Below are positions 36,747 through 45,212 of a stretch of DNA of 64,000 nucleotides, piece by piece. The stretch is from the NCBI GenBank assembly GCA_019192545.1, contig JAHCMI010000029.1, positions 29,199 through 93,198 of the forward strand, given 5' to 3'. Every line of letters starts with the position of its first letter. Within the stretch, counting starts at the first letter, position 1. A model generated the notes under the pieces. That model made no database searches and had not been told where the DNA came from. It saw only the letters and a list, made by a program, of their open reading frames with translations. Source of the DNA: Rivularia sp. MS3. GTDB taxonomy: Bacteria > Cyanobacteriota > Cyanobacteriia > Cyanobacteriales > Nostocaceae. Made by a program: the position numbers and the translations under genes.

Positions 36747-37655
36747 ATGCGCTATTCACTTACAAATAGAATTCGGGGTACTTTTATAGGAGGTATAATC
36801 GGGCAAAATTTAGGTACTGTAGGGCTTGCAGAACCATTTGACTGTGACTTAGCTCTAAGAGGTATGCAAAGCTTGATTGCACGAGGTGGCTTTGATTTGG
36901 AAGAATGGAATCGTCTTGAACCCTCGCTCTCTAATAAAGAAATTGCAGCAGATTTGATGTTGCTGTCCTTGGTTTGGGCGACTCTACCAATAGCATTGTT
37001 TTTTCATGAAAATCATTCTAGTTTGCGAAAAAATTTACTATTAACTATCACAAATCATGCCGATCCCTTGCTTAGAGATGGAATATTGACAGTATGTTAC
37101 CTAATAGCTCAATCTTTAAACGATAAAATCAACACCGATACATTACTCTCAGAAATTACTTCATTCATCGGTGAAACTAAAACTGGGATACCAAAATTAC
37201 TTCAACAAGTCAATAATATAATAATTACAAATGCTGGATATTCTGAATTACAAAATTGCTTAAATAAAGAAAATAATGCAAGTAATGCCATTGCTATAGC
37301 TTTTTATTGCTTTGTAACTACTAAAGAAGATTTTCGCCTTACCTGTTTGCGTGCGGTTGAAAACCCACAATATTCTAGGCTTTGTGGTGCTATCGCTGGT
37401 ATAATTTCCGGCTCTCATAACAGCATGACTGGTATACCTGTAACTTGGCACTTAGGGTTAGATGAGGCAAAATTAGCACAATGGGGATTAACTAGCTTTT
37501 CTCAAGTGGTAAAATTAGCTGATGCATTTGTATCCGTATGGTCGGGGGCATATGAGGTTCTACCACAATTTTTGGAATTACAGGAGGTTGATAAATCTAA
37601 TTTAATTCCCCCTTTGGAGGCGATTGCAGCCCCGCATATTATTCGTTTACGTTAA
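36747..37655 (+). CDS. ADP-ribosylglycohydrolase-like protein lacking the metal-binding Asp residues
   Basis: 302 residues with the overall shape of the DraG/ADP-ribosylglycohydrolase family: RIRGTFIGGIIGQNLG at the N-terminus, helical middle, then AIAIAFYCFVTTKEDFRLTC and CGAIAGIISGSHNSMTGIP. In active members the N-terminal TDD and the C-terminal D-T-D before the GAIAGA helix bind two Mg ions. Here these positions read IAADLML and ENPQYSRLCGAIAG, so the metal ligands appear lost. It is probably a non-catalytic relative that binds a ligand or has another role. I believe degenerate versions are common in cyanobacteria. Confidence 0.75.
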   Translation: MRYSLTNRIRGTFIGGIIGQNLGTVGLAEPFDCDLALRGMQSLIARGGFDLEEWNRLEPSLSNKEIAADLMLLSLVWATLPIALFFHENHSSLRKNLLLTITNHADPLLRDGILTVCYLIAQSLNDKINTDTLLSEITSFIGETKTGIPKLLQQVNNIIITNAGYSELQNCLNKENNASNAIAIAFYCFVTTKEDFRLTCLRAVENPQYSRLCGAIAGIISGSHNSMTGIPVTWHLGLDEAKLAQWGLTSFSQVVKLADAFVSVWSGAYEVLPQFLELQEVDKSNLIPPLEAIAAPHIIRLR

Positions 37656-37870
37656 CTGTATTTATTATCGGTCTACTCTGCGCTCACTCCCTGTAAGTTT
37701 ACAGAATTAAGATAGTAGTCGCTTTTTTGCTAAAAACTATACTTAGTACTGAGTAAACCCAGGATTTTCACTAATGGTAAGTAACTATGATGGCAGCTTT
37801 GAAGCTTAAAACTTCTGTTCCGAATTGTCTGGAATTCAACCATTCTTATAGGCAACTGCGGTCATAGGCA

Positions 37871-40417
37871 ATGAAAACGCAACCATTTTTTAAGTCCTTG
37901 ACTCAAGTAAAAACGACCTGGGGTCGAAGATACAAAGCATTACGTCGCTTGTATGTATCTAAAACAGGCGAGACAAATCGATATCAAAAACCTTTCTGCT
38001 CCAGTCCAATGGTAAAGTCGGCTAAAGGTAAATGTGGTATTTACGCAACTTGTTGGGGATTGATTCCTCAGCATTCTTCCGTTATGTTTGCGATCGCTTT
38101 AATTACCATTACAGGAGTAATGGGGCACAAATTATACAGTCAGCCCCAGTTGCAAGAAGGAGCTACTGCTCGCGAAACAATTGTTGCCCCCTATACTGCG
38201 ACTGTAGAAGATAAACAAAAAACCGAATTACTTCGCGAATCTGCTAGAGACAATTCTCGGCAATGGTTAATGGTAGATAAGCAAATTAACGAAACAGTTG
38301 AGCAGAATTTAGAACAATTGCTGCGGCAAGGAAATGAAATTCGCAAAACTGCTGGTGATTTCCCATTTTATGACACCGACATATTACATACTTCTACACA
38401 AGCTTATGTACGTTCGATTTCCGAAAAAGAATGGGAACAATTAAAGATTTCTTTGGAAAATCCCAGTCAAAATATTGCTAGAAGTCAAAAACCATTACCT
38501 GTTGTGGTAGCTAATACCACTGATACTTCTGCTGTCGATACTCAGACTATTGATACAATCACTCAAAACCCTGATTTCAAGCAGGCATTAAATCAATTAC
38601 GGCTATATCGCGATCGAACTTCAACCGCCAACCTGCGATCGCTGATCGAAAAGATCGAACAGAAAAGAGAATCTTATGCTCTAGCAAAAGAAAAACTTGC
38701 AGAACTGAATTTCTCAGAGTTAGCCGGAAAAGTATATGACGATACCAGCATACTTAATTTCAGCGATGAAGAATGGTCAAGAATTCAAATGGGTATAGCC
38801 CAAAGCGCTCAACTAATTCTTGCTCAAGGTATTCATCCTGGATTACCTACTGAGAATTTAAAATATGTAATCAATTTACATCTACAGAAATCAGAATCGT
38901 TGGTACCTAAAGATACTAGAGTTTGGGCAAATAAGTTGTTGGCAAGCGTTTTAGAACCAAACTTAAAAAAGGATAAGCAGCAAACAGAATTACAAGCTTC
39001 CGAAGAAGCGGCTAAAATCAAGCCTGTAATGATAACGGTAGAAAAAGGCGAGCTAATCGTTAGAAAAGGGCAAAATATCACAGAATGGAATTTAGCAGTA
39101 TTAGAAAACTATCATTTAATTCGCCGGGAAATTAATTGGCTGGGTTTAACTTACTTAGGCAGTGCCGTTGCAGCAGCTATAGGTATTTATGCTCTAGTAG
39201 AAAAACGTTTAAGAAATCGATTGCGCCAAAGTGACAGATTATTAGTATTACTCCTGACTTTATCTTGTCCATCTTTGCTGGTTTTAGGTGTACCTTTTAC
39301 TACTTGGAGTGCAGTAGGTTTACTTTTAGGCAGTTTTTACGGCCCGACTTTAGGGATGACTGTTATCGGGTTGCTGGTAACATTACTCTTACCCATGAGT
39401 TTAGAGGTAGGCAAAACAGCAATTATAGCTGGTGCTGCTGGAGGGATACTCGGCACTTGTATGGCACAACGGCTGCGTTCTCGCGAAGAATTAGCTGTAT
39501 TAGGATTTGGAATTTCTTTAACAGAAGGCGGTACTTACTTATTATTAAAAGTATTATTAGGCACTGCATTCACTTCAACTTCCTATTTAGTATTTCAGGA
39601 AGCAGGACTCTTGGCACTGTCGGGCTTGGGTTGGAGCATTGTTGCTTTGGGATTAAGTCCCTACTTAGAAAAACTGTTCGATTTGGTAACTCCTATCAGA
39701 TTAGCAGAACTGGCTTCTCCGAATCGTCCGTTGCTCAAGCGTTTGGCTACAGAAGCTCCCGGTACATTTCAGCATACATTGTTTGTTGCTACTCTTGCTG
39801 AAGCCGCGGCCAAAGAACTTAAATGTAATGTTGAATTGGTAAGAGCGGGAACGTTATACCATGATGTCGGGAAAATGCACGATCCAATGGGATTCATTGA
39901 AAATCAAATGGGGGGTCCCAATAAACATGAAACTGAAATTAACGATCCCTGGATAAGCGCCGATATTATCAAGAAGCATGTGAGCGCTGGATTGGCTATG
40001 GCGAGAAAGCATAGTTTACCTACTGCGATACAGGCATTCATCCCAGAACATCAAGGCACAATGCAAATTGCCTATTTCTATCACCAAGCCCAGGAATTGG
40101 CGAAGGAAAATCCCACATTACAGATTAAAGAAGAAGACTTCCGTTATGAAGGACCAACCCCTCAATCACGGGAAACTGCAATTGTGATGTTAGCTGATTC
40201 TTGTGAGGCCGCACTACGTTCTCTTAGAGATGCAACACCAGAAAAAGCCTTGAATATGGTTAATAATATTCTACGGGCTAGATGGAAAGATAATCAACTC
40301 TTGGATTCGGGCTTAACACGTCAAGAAATGTCAAAAATAGCTGAAATATTCGTTACAGTTTGGCAACAATTCCATCACAAGCGAATTGCTTATCCTAAGT
40401 TAAAAGCTAGGAATTAA
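37871..40417 (+). CDS. pgpH: 7TM-HD family c-di-AMP phosphodiesterase (PgpH type)
   Basis: 848 residues. A basic N-terminal cytoplasmic segment of about 70 residues leads to a first membrane helix (SVMFAIALITITGVMGHKL). Next comes a long extracytoplasmic 7TMR-HDED region (about 100-400), then some seven membrane helices (about 425-610) and a C-terminal HD domain: FQHTLFVATLAEAAAKEL, GTLYHDVGKM, then HVSAGLAMARKH and PEHQGTMQIAYFYHQA. The His and His-Asp residues that bind the two metals are present. PgpH proteins cleave c-di-AMP and influence potassium and osmotic balance. A terminator follows at 40427. The start has only a moderate ribosome-binding site. Confidence 0.95.
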   Translation: MKTQPFFKSLTQVKTTWGRRYKALRRLYVSKTGETNRYQKPFCSSPMVKSAKGKCGIYATCWGLIPQHSSVMFAIALITITGVMGHKLYSQPQLQEGATARETIVAPYTATVEDKQKTELLRESARDNSRQWLMVDKQINETVEQNLEQLLRQGNEIRKTAGDFPFYDTDILHTSTQAYVRSISEKEWEQLKISLENPSQNIARSQKPLPVVVANTTDTSAVDTQTIDTITQNPDFKQALNQLRLYRDRTSTANLRSLIEKIEQKRESYALAKEKLAELNFSELAGKVYDDTSILNFSDEEWSRIQMGIAQSAQLILAQGIHPGLPTENLKYVINLHLQKSESLVPKDTRVWANKLLASVLEPNLKKDKQQTELQASEEAAKIKPVMITVEKGELIVRKGQNITEWNLAVLENYHLIRREINWLGLTYLGSAVAAAIGIYALVEKRLRNRLRQSDRLLVLLLTLSCPSLLVLGVPFTTWSAVGLLLGSFYGPTLGMTVIGLLVTLLLPMSLEVGKTAIIAGAAGGILGTCMAQRLRSREELAVLGFGISLTEGGTYLLLKVLLGTAFTSTSYLVFQEAGLLALSGLGWSIVALGLSPYLEKLFDLVTPIRLAELASPNRPLLKRLATEAPGTFQHTLFVATLAEAAAKELKCNVELVRAGTLYHDVGKMHDPMGFIENQMGGPNKHETEINDPWISADIIKKHVSAGLAMARKHSLPTAIQAFIPEHQGTMQIAYFYHQAQELAKENPTLQIKEEDFRYEGPTPQSRETAIVMLADSCEAALRSLRDATPEKALNMVNNILRARWKDNQLLDSGLTRQEMSKIAEIFVTVWQQFHHKRIAYPKLKARN

Positions 40418-40426
40418 TCAGGAATC

Positions 40427-40448
40427 AGGCAAAAAAAATGCCTTTTTC
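40427..40448 (+). terminator. Intrinsic terminator after pgpH
   Basis: AGGCA (40427-40431), a loop of seven A, TGCCT (40439-40443) and a T-run, ten bases after the pgpH stop. Confidence 0.7.
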
Positions 40449-40548
40449 CTTTTTGTAGGCATAGACAATCCAATTTATCTTCGTATTAAAATAAATCCGG
40501 GGATTGGGGAAGCAAATAATTAAAATTGCGATCTTAACTGTTGACGAG

Positions 40549-41148
40549 TTACCAAAACATTGATTCAGTAAGTTCCGAGCCACCCGCTTTCATTCCCAAC
40601 CAAGAGTGAAGGGTTGCGAAGGAAATTACTAATGGTACTGAGGAAAAGTGAACAATCCGTAATGCTTGCCAACTACCAAATAAGCTCACTATCCAAGAAA
40701 ATTGAGCCGGTTTGTACATTCCTATCCCAGAAAATAAAGCTAGTAGCAAAATAGGAATAATACTTGTGTATACAATACGATGCCAAGCGTAAACCAAACG
40801 TTTAGAATTATTAGTCTTACGGAGCGCTTGCAAATCTTTACTACTGGCAAAACGGTGCAGCCACCTACGACTAATCAAAACGTAAATTCCATAGCACAAA
40901 AGATTCAGCGAAAACAGCCACATTGCTGCAAAATGCCAGTGTCTACCTCCTGCCAGCCAGCCCCCTAATGTAAATATAGGTGGAATATGTAAAGATGAGC
41001 GTCCACCGAAAACTGGGTTGGCGTTATAAATTTGCAATCCGCTAGTAAGCATGACGAACAAACTTATAATATTAGTCCAGTGAAAAACCTTGGCTGCTAC
41101 AGATTGAGTCGGAAACTTCCTTTTTGAAGTATCAGAAGTGGAAGTCAT
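40549..41148 (-). CDS. Cytochrome b561-type membrane protein
   Basis: 199 residues with four membrane helices of the prokaryotic cytochrome b561 / Ni-hydrogenase b-type fold. The likely haem histidines are in VFHWTNIISLFVML, GRHWHFAAMWLFSL, YAWHRIVYTSIIPIL and VHFSSVPLVISFATLHSW. The loop NANPVFGGRSSLHIPP resembles cytochrome b subunits associated with molybdopterin oxidoreductases. No such enzyme adjoins, so the electron partner is unknown. It is probably in the plasma membrane and passes electrons between quinol and a soluble partner. It is convergent with pgpH. Confidence 0.88.
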   Translation of the reverse strand: MTSTSDTSKRKFPTQSVAAKVFHWTNIISLFVMLTSGLQIYNANPVFGGRSSLHIPPIFTLGGWLAGGRHWHFAAMWLFSLNLLCYGIYVLISRRWLHRFASSKDLQALRKTNNSKRLVYAWHRIVYTSIIPILLLALFSGIGMYKPAQFSWIVSLFGSWQALRIVHFSSVPLVISFATLHSWLGMKAGGSELTESMFW

Positions 41149-41750
41149 ATAAGGAATGAGTTTAGACGAGCAAATTAAACCGGAATTGAATTAATAGTAT
41201 CAGATGGTGTAACTATTGATAAGTTTGCAAAAAAAAACAGGTTAAATACCCAAGATGGAAAAAACATTTGTAGATGTACTTTCTCTGAGTTAAATACTAG
41301 CTTGCTGCTAATTTATTACACAACTTACTTTGTATAATAACAAACTCCTATATAGAGAATAGCTTTCTTGGAATTTCTATAAAGAGTTAGTAAAATAAAT
41401 CAATTTTCTCGCTCAGATGTTGCCCGTTTAACTTAGATATCGGACACGGGCAACTGAACAATCCGCAATTGTTACAGCAGGGGGTTCTCCCCTGCGGGAG
41501 TCTCTATGAATAGGCTAGTTTTAGGGAACGCAAAGCCACAAGAGTGATTGCGGAAAACGATATTCCTAACTAAATTCACTGTAGCGCCTCGCTCTCCCCA
41601 GTAAAATCATTGAGAATTTATTCTTACACCATCGCCACTCACATCAACTGATAACCAACAAATTTGGTTGATAAACAAATTGACCTATATTAGCAAAAGT
41701 TTAAACTAAGTTATTGTTGCTTTTAAGAGCAGTTATTAACCAAGCGGTTA
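41149..41750. other. 602-base spacer with two hairpins
   Basis: GTTGCCCGT (41419-41427) pairs with ACGGGCAAC (41446-41454), and GCAGGGG (41477-41483) pairs with CCCCTGC (41489-41495). The second matches a widespread cyanobacterial filler repeat. No gene found. Confidence 0.5.
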
Positions 41751-42002
41751 TTAACCCTTCTTTTGCTGCATAAACTGCATTTCGTTAGCTTGAAAAGAGC
41801 GAATATCTACTGTTTTATTAGCAGTATCTTTTGTATCTTTAGTCTCTACTAAATAATTCTCTTTAAGTAGTCGTATGTAAGTACGATAAGGTATATAATC
41901 TACAGGATCGTACCCATGAAAACGCAGTATTAAAACACAAGCCCACGAATATTTTCGAGCTAAAATTGCTTTAATCACTTCTTCAACTTGTTTCTTATCC
42001 AT
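41751..42002 (-). CDS. HetP-family protein (short form)
   Basis: 83 residues. The central block AILARKYSWACVLILRFHGY, then DPVDYIPYRTYIRLLKEN, is the HetP signature. HetP and its paralogues control commitment to heterocyst development; HetP itself lies under HetR control and is longer (about 106 residues). The short length is closer to the small HetP homologues such as Asl1930 of Anabaena 7120 (recalled, not compared). Its C-terminal 30 residues are Lys/Thr/Gln-rich and poorly conserved. It stands alone between long spacers. I saw no clear NtcA site (GTA-N8-TAC) upstream. Confidence 0.85.
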   Translation of the reverse strand: MDKKQVEEVIKAILARKYSWACVLILRFHGYDPVDYIPYRTYIRLLKENYLVETKDTKDTANKTVDIRSFQANEMQFMQQKKG

Positions 42003-43081
42003 TGTCTTCGATTTTGCTCACAGTTAATAAAAGATGCTTTATTAAGTCAGAGGGAACACTAAAAAAAATTCTTTCTACTATAAAGTCTATATTTGTATTG
42101 CGATATCAATTCATCATTTTCCACAATCTTTATACAAAATTCATAATTTTTTTACTGTTTTATATTGGAGAAAGTAATAATCAAGAAATTAAAACATTAT
42201 TTTAATTTGATTTTCATTTTATACAAATACTATACTTAAATTAAATAGTTAGAGATAGGGTAGCAATCAAAGTTATTATAACTATTTACAAATTTCAAAC
42301 TGAGACGAAAAATAAGATTATTTTCAATTTATACTGCGTTTTTTGTAAAATCACTGAGCGTATGTGATAAATGATGATAAGTTAATTCGATACTTGTTTT
42401 ATTTAAATACTTAGAGTTTAAGAGTATGTTAATTTTTGATAGTCTTCAAGCAAATTTTTATAGATTGACGACTTCTTAAATAAGATAAACATGTAATTTC
42501 ATCGATTTCTTAGTTGAGTATTTCCTTAAGACAAATAGCATCTGCTCTTAATTATTTATAAATTACAATATAGGAATTGATGTCAGGGGGCTTGACCCCT
42601 AATAATATTAAGTTTTTTTTGTTTCTCTAGTTGCTCAGTTATTGCTACTTATTAATTTGAAACTTATTTTAATTAAATAGCTAAGGGTAAATTTGTTATT
42701 ATTTTAATAATGTAACATGTATTTTCACGCAGTTGCAATCTCTGTATCGGCAATTGAAAATGATTTGAAACAATATTCATGATAATGCCTGTACTTCAAA
42801 AACCGAATTTATACTTAAGAAATAATTTTTACATATCCTCAGTATTAAAGTATGTCTAATTACTTCTATAACAGTAGATTCTACAACTATAAGTTTTTGC
42901 TTTTAACATCAAATTATATTGTGATGTCGGAATATTTTTTTCAAGGTCGATAATAATTTAAGTACCTGCGATTGAAAAATAGATAATAGCGTATATCTAA
43001 TAATCCTATGGCTGTAAATGAATTAATTATATTGATAGAATATTTTGTTTCAGGCAGCTTAAATTGCTTGCAAAAATAAAT
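42003..43081. other. 1.1-kb spacer, no gene found
   Basis: Very AT-rich. A small hairpin AGGGG (42585-42589) / CCCCT (42596-42600) is followed after 12 bases by a run of eight T. The divergent upstream region of the HetP-like gene probably lies in the first 300 bases. The rest has no frame I can support. Confidence 0.45.
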
Positions 43082-43458
43082 ACTCGTTATGTAGGAGAAA
43101 GATTTGCCGGATTTACGTCTGTAAAGGAGACGTTAGCATGTAATATCGCACGCAATACTAGAGAAACTACAGAGGATTTGACAACTAGTAGTCAATGTCT
43201 AGTAGTCCACCAAGCCAACTTTGCCCGGTAATTGTTTTTGCTACTTACTACTTACTACTTCTTTCTTTCACCCAGCAATGTTGGCTTGTTCGAGTACTAG
43301 GTATATGTGGTTTGCCGTCTGAACTAATTACGGTTAGCTTAGGAGTTGGCAATATGTTAGCTAATGCGAAAGTCGAATCAACAAGTTTAATTAATCTTGC
43401 CGAGCAAGCGCTTTATCAAGTGAAGGGAAAGGGGCGCAATCGAGTGGTATTAAGGTAG
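43082..43458 (+). pseudogene. Remnant of a GGDEF (diguanylate cyclase) domain
   Basis: From 43082 the frame reads TRYVGERFAGFTSVKETLAC, a degraded form of the GGDEF stretch (usually RYGGEEF), and soon hits a stop. From about 43325 another frame gives ITVSLGVGNMLANAKVESTS, then LINLAEQALYQVKGKGRNRV, the exact C-terminal pattern of GGDEF domains, ending at 43458. A CTACTTA heptamer repeat (43241-43260) and unrelated sequence separate the halves. The signature Gly-Gly-Asp/Glu residues are altered (V-G-E-R-F), so no activity is expected. Confidence 0.7.
43241..43260. repeat. Short tandem heptamer CTACTTA
   Basis: Nearly three copies of CTACTTA in a row, typical of the short tandemly repeated sequences of heterocystous cyanobacteria. 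It lies inside the GGDEF remnant. Confidence 0.75.
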
Positions 43459-44236
43459 AAAAATTTATAACTATGTTATTGCGTTAACGTAGCGTGTCCG
43501 ATAGAACATAGGGAACGAAGTTAAGCTAAGCATTAAGCGTTCACCCCTTGGTGCGGCTAATCGTAAGCACTTTGGGAGTTTTACATTCCGTTACATAGTT
43601 TGGTTTATTCTAGCTTACCTACTCAAGCAGTTTGATGTTTGATAAGTGAGTTAATCTATTTGTTCTTTATTTCTGATTATCTATTTTTATTCATATGACA
43701 AAAATGTTAATCTATAAAATATTTAAAATCTGAAAGTCCTGATTGCTTAGTTTACGCTTTATTACTGAATTAATATCGTCCAAACAATTTATTTTAATCT
43801 GTATCTCCGTATAAAACCTGTTTCCGCTATATTTATAACTTGTTATATTTAGTTTCAAACGAAAAGGGTTAGTGAATATTTAGGTAATCTCTGCATCTAC
43901 CTAAAAAAATGATAAAGCATTTACCGTAGAAAAATAATATCGGGTTTTTAATTAAATGCAATATAGGTAAATCTGATTTTTCTTCTGTCTGAGGTAGTAT
44001 TGCCAAAGTTTGTTAGAGACGAGAAGAAGATTTACTACAGTGTATTGTAATTAAGTGAAAAACATCATGAATGCGGCTTTATTGCCATACTTAAGCCGGA
44101 AACTGAAAGCTGTAATTGCGGCATTTGTGTGATTTCCACAGATAAGCATCTTTTTTATTTCAGGGAATTTTTTAAATAATTTGGCAATAGTTTGTAAACC
44201 AAAAAACCTTCCCAACTTAATAATTTCTAATTAAAT
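43459..44236. other. 778-base spacer ahead of the surface-protein module
   Basis: Holds the promoter region of the module. The 43485-43560 part has dispersed-repeat character (GTAGCGTGTCCGATAG and similar). No gene or confident terminator seen. Confidence 0.45.
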
Positions 44237-45211
44237 ATGAGATTAAAGATAAAGCCGTGGAAGTGTAGTCAACTTCTGCTGTCATTATTACTTCCTGGAA
44301 TTATCGTCTTGGAAGCTATGCCCGTTACTGCTGATGAGATTAATAATACAGCAGTGTTTGGGGGTGATAATATCGGTTCTTTTAACACTAATAATACAAC
44401 TTTTAGAGCGGGAGAAGCAGATTTACAAATTACTAAAACTGCTAATAAAAGTGCTGCCGAGCCTGGAGATACAGTAATTTATCGGGTTGTAATTCGCAAT
44501 ACTGGTGCAGTATCGGCTAGTAACTTAACTCTTAACGATACCCTTCCTTTAGGTTTGAGGTTAGCCGAAAAATCAGTACAAGGTTCTTTGACTGATGGAA
44601 GTACGACATCCGAGGTTGAAGTCTCAACTACTCCAGCCCAAAATCGCACTGTTGCAATTAATTATGCCGGTAGCATTCCACCTCAAGGAACTTTGAGTGT
44701 GGTTTATGCTGTAACGGTTACACCCGATGGGATGAGAGGCAGTGGAAGAAATTTAGCTGTGGCTACTACTGAAACTCTCACAAGTAATACTGCGAGCCAT
44801 TTATTAAGAATTCGTCCAGGTATTCTTTCTGATTGTGCGACTTTGATTGGACGTGTTTTTGTTGATAAAAATTTTGATGGCGAGCAGCAACGAGGAGAGC
44901 CAGGAGTACCAAATGCGGTAATTTTCATGGATGACGGCAACCGTATTATTACTGATGCTAATGGAATGTATTCGGTTGCTAATGTAATTTCAGGTAATCG
45001 GACTGCAACTTTGGATTACACTAGTTTGCCAGGTTATATTCAAGCTCCTAATCTTTACAAAATCAAAAATAATAGTCAATCTCGCTTGGTACGTTTAGCA
45101 CCTGGAAGTATGGCGAGAATAAATTTTGCTGTGACTCCAGCTTTTGGGGAGGGAAAAGTTGGTGCGAAGAAAAGATTTGCACCAAAGTCTTCAAAGGGGG
45201 GACGTTTGTAA
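44237..45211 (+). CDS. Secreted DUF11 plus SdrD-B-like domain protein
   Basis: 324 residues. A signal peptide of about 33 residues (KCSQLLLSLLLPGIIVLEA, then a cleavage-type MPVTADE) is followed by a short Asn-rich stretch, a DUF11 domain (about 75-195, DLQITKTANKSAAEPGDTVI and the LTLNDTLPLGLRL motif) and an SdrD-B/Cna-B-like fold (about 205-300: IGRVFVDKNFDGEQQRGEPG, ITDANGMYSVANV), with a basic tail. Both domains are extracellular Ig-like modules. It is the first gene of a three-gene set; its stop and the next start are one base apart, so they are surely one operon. It is probably a surface or periplasmic structural protein. Confidence 0.85.
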   Translation: MRLKIKPWKCSQLLLSLLLPGIIVLEAMPVTADEINNTAVFGGDNIGSFNTNNTTFRAGEADLQITKTANKSAAEPGDTVIYRVVIRNTGAVSASNLTLNDTLPLGLRLAEKSVQGSLTDGSTTSEVEVSTTPAQNRTVAINYAGSIPPQGTLSVVYAVTVTPDGMRGSGRNLAVATTETLTSNTASHLLRIRPGILSDCATLIGRVFVDKNFDGEQQRGEPGVPNAVIFMDDGNRIITDANGMYSVANVISGNRTATLDYTSLPGYIQAPNLYKIKNNSQSRLVRLAPGSMARINFAVTPAFGEGKVGAKKRFAPKSSKGGRL

Positions 45212-45212
45212 A

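Noticed and set aside
39265-39801. 178-codon frame inside pgpH
   Set aside because: Out-of-frame shadow of membrane-helix codons in a clear PgpH gene.
42002-42205. 67-codon frame divergent from the HetP-like gene
   Set aside because: AT-rich, low-complexity product, no ribosome-binding site.
42003-42300. NtcA site upstream of the HetP-like gene
   Set aside because: GTATTGCGATATC is the nearest match to GTA-N8-TAC but lacks the second half.
45144-45212. Extended start of the barrel protein
   Set aside because: Overlaps the preceding gene and places basic residues ahead of a clear signal peptide that begins at 45213.
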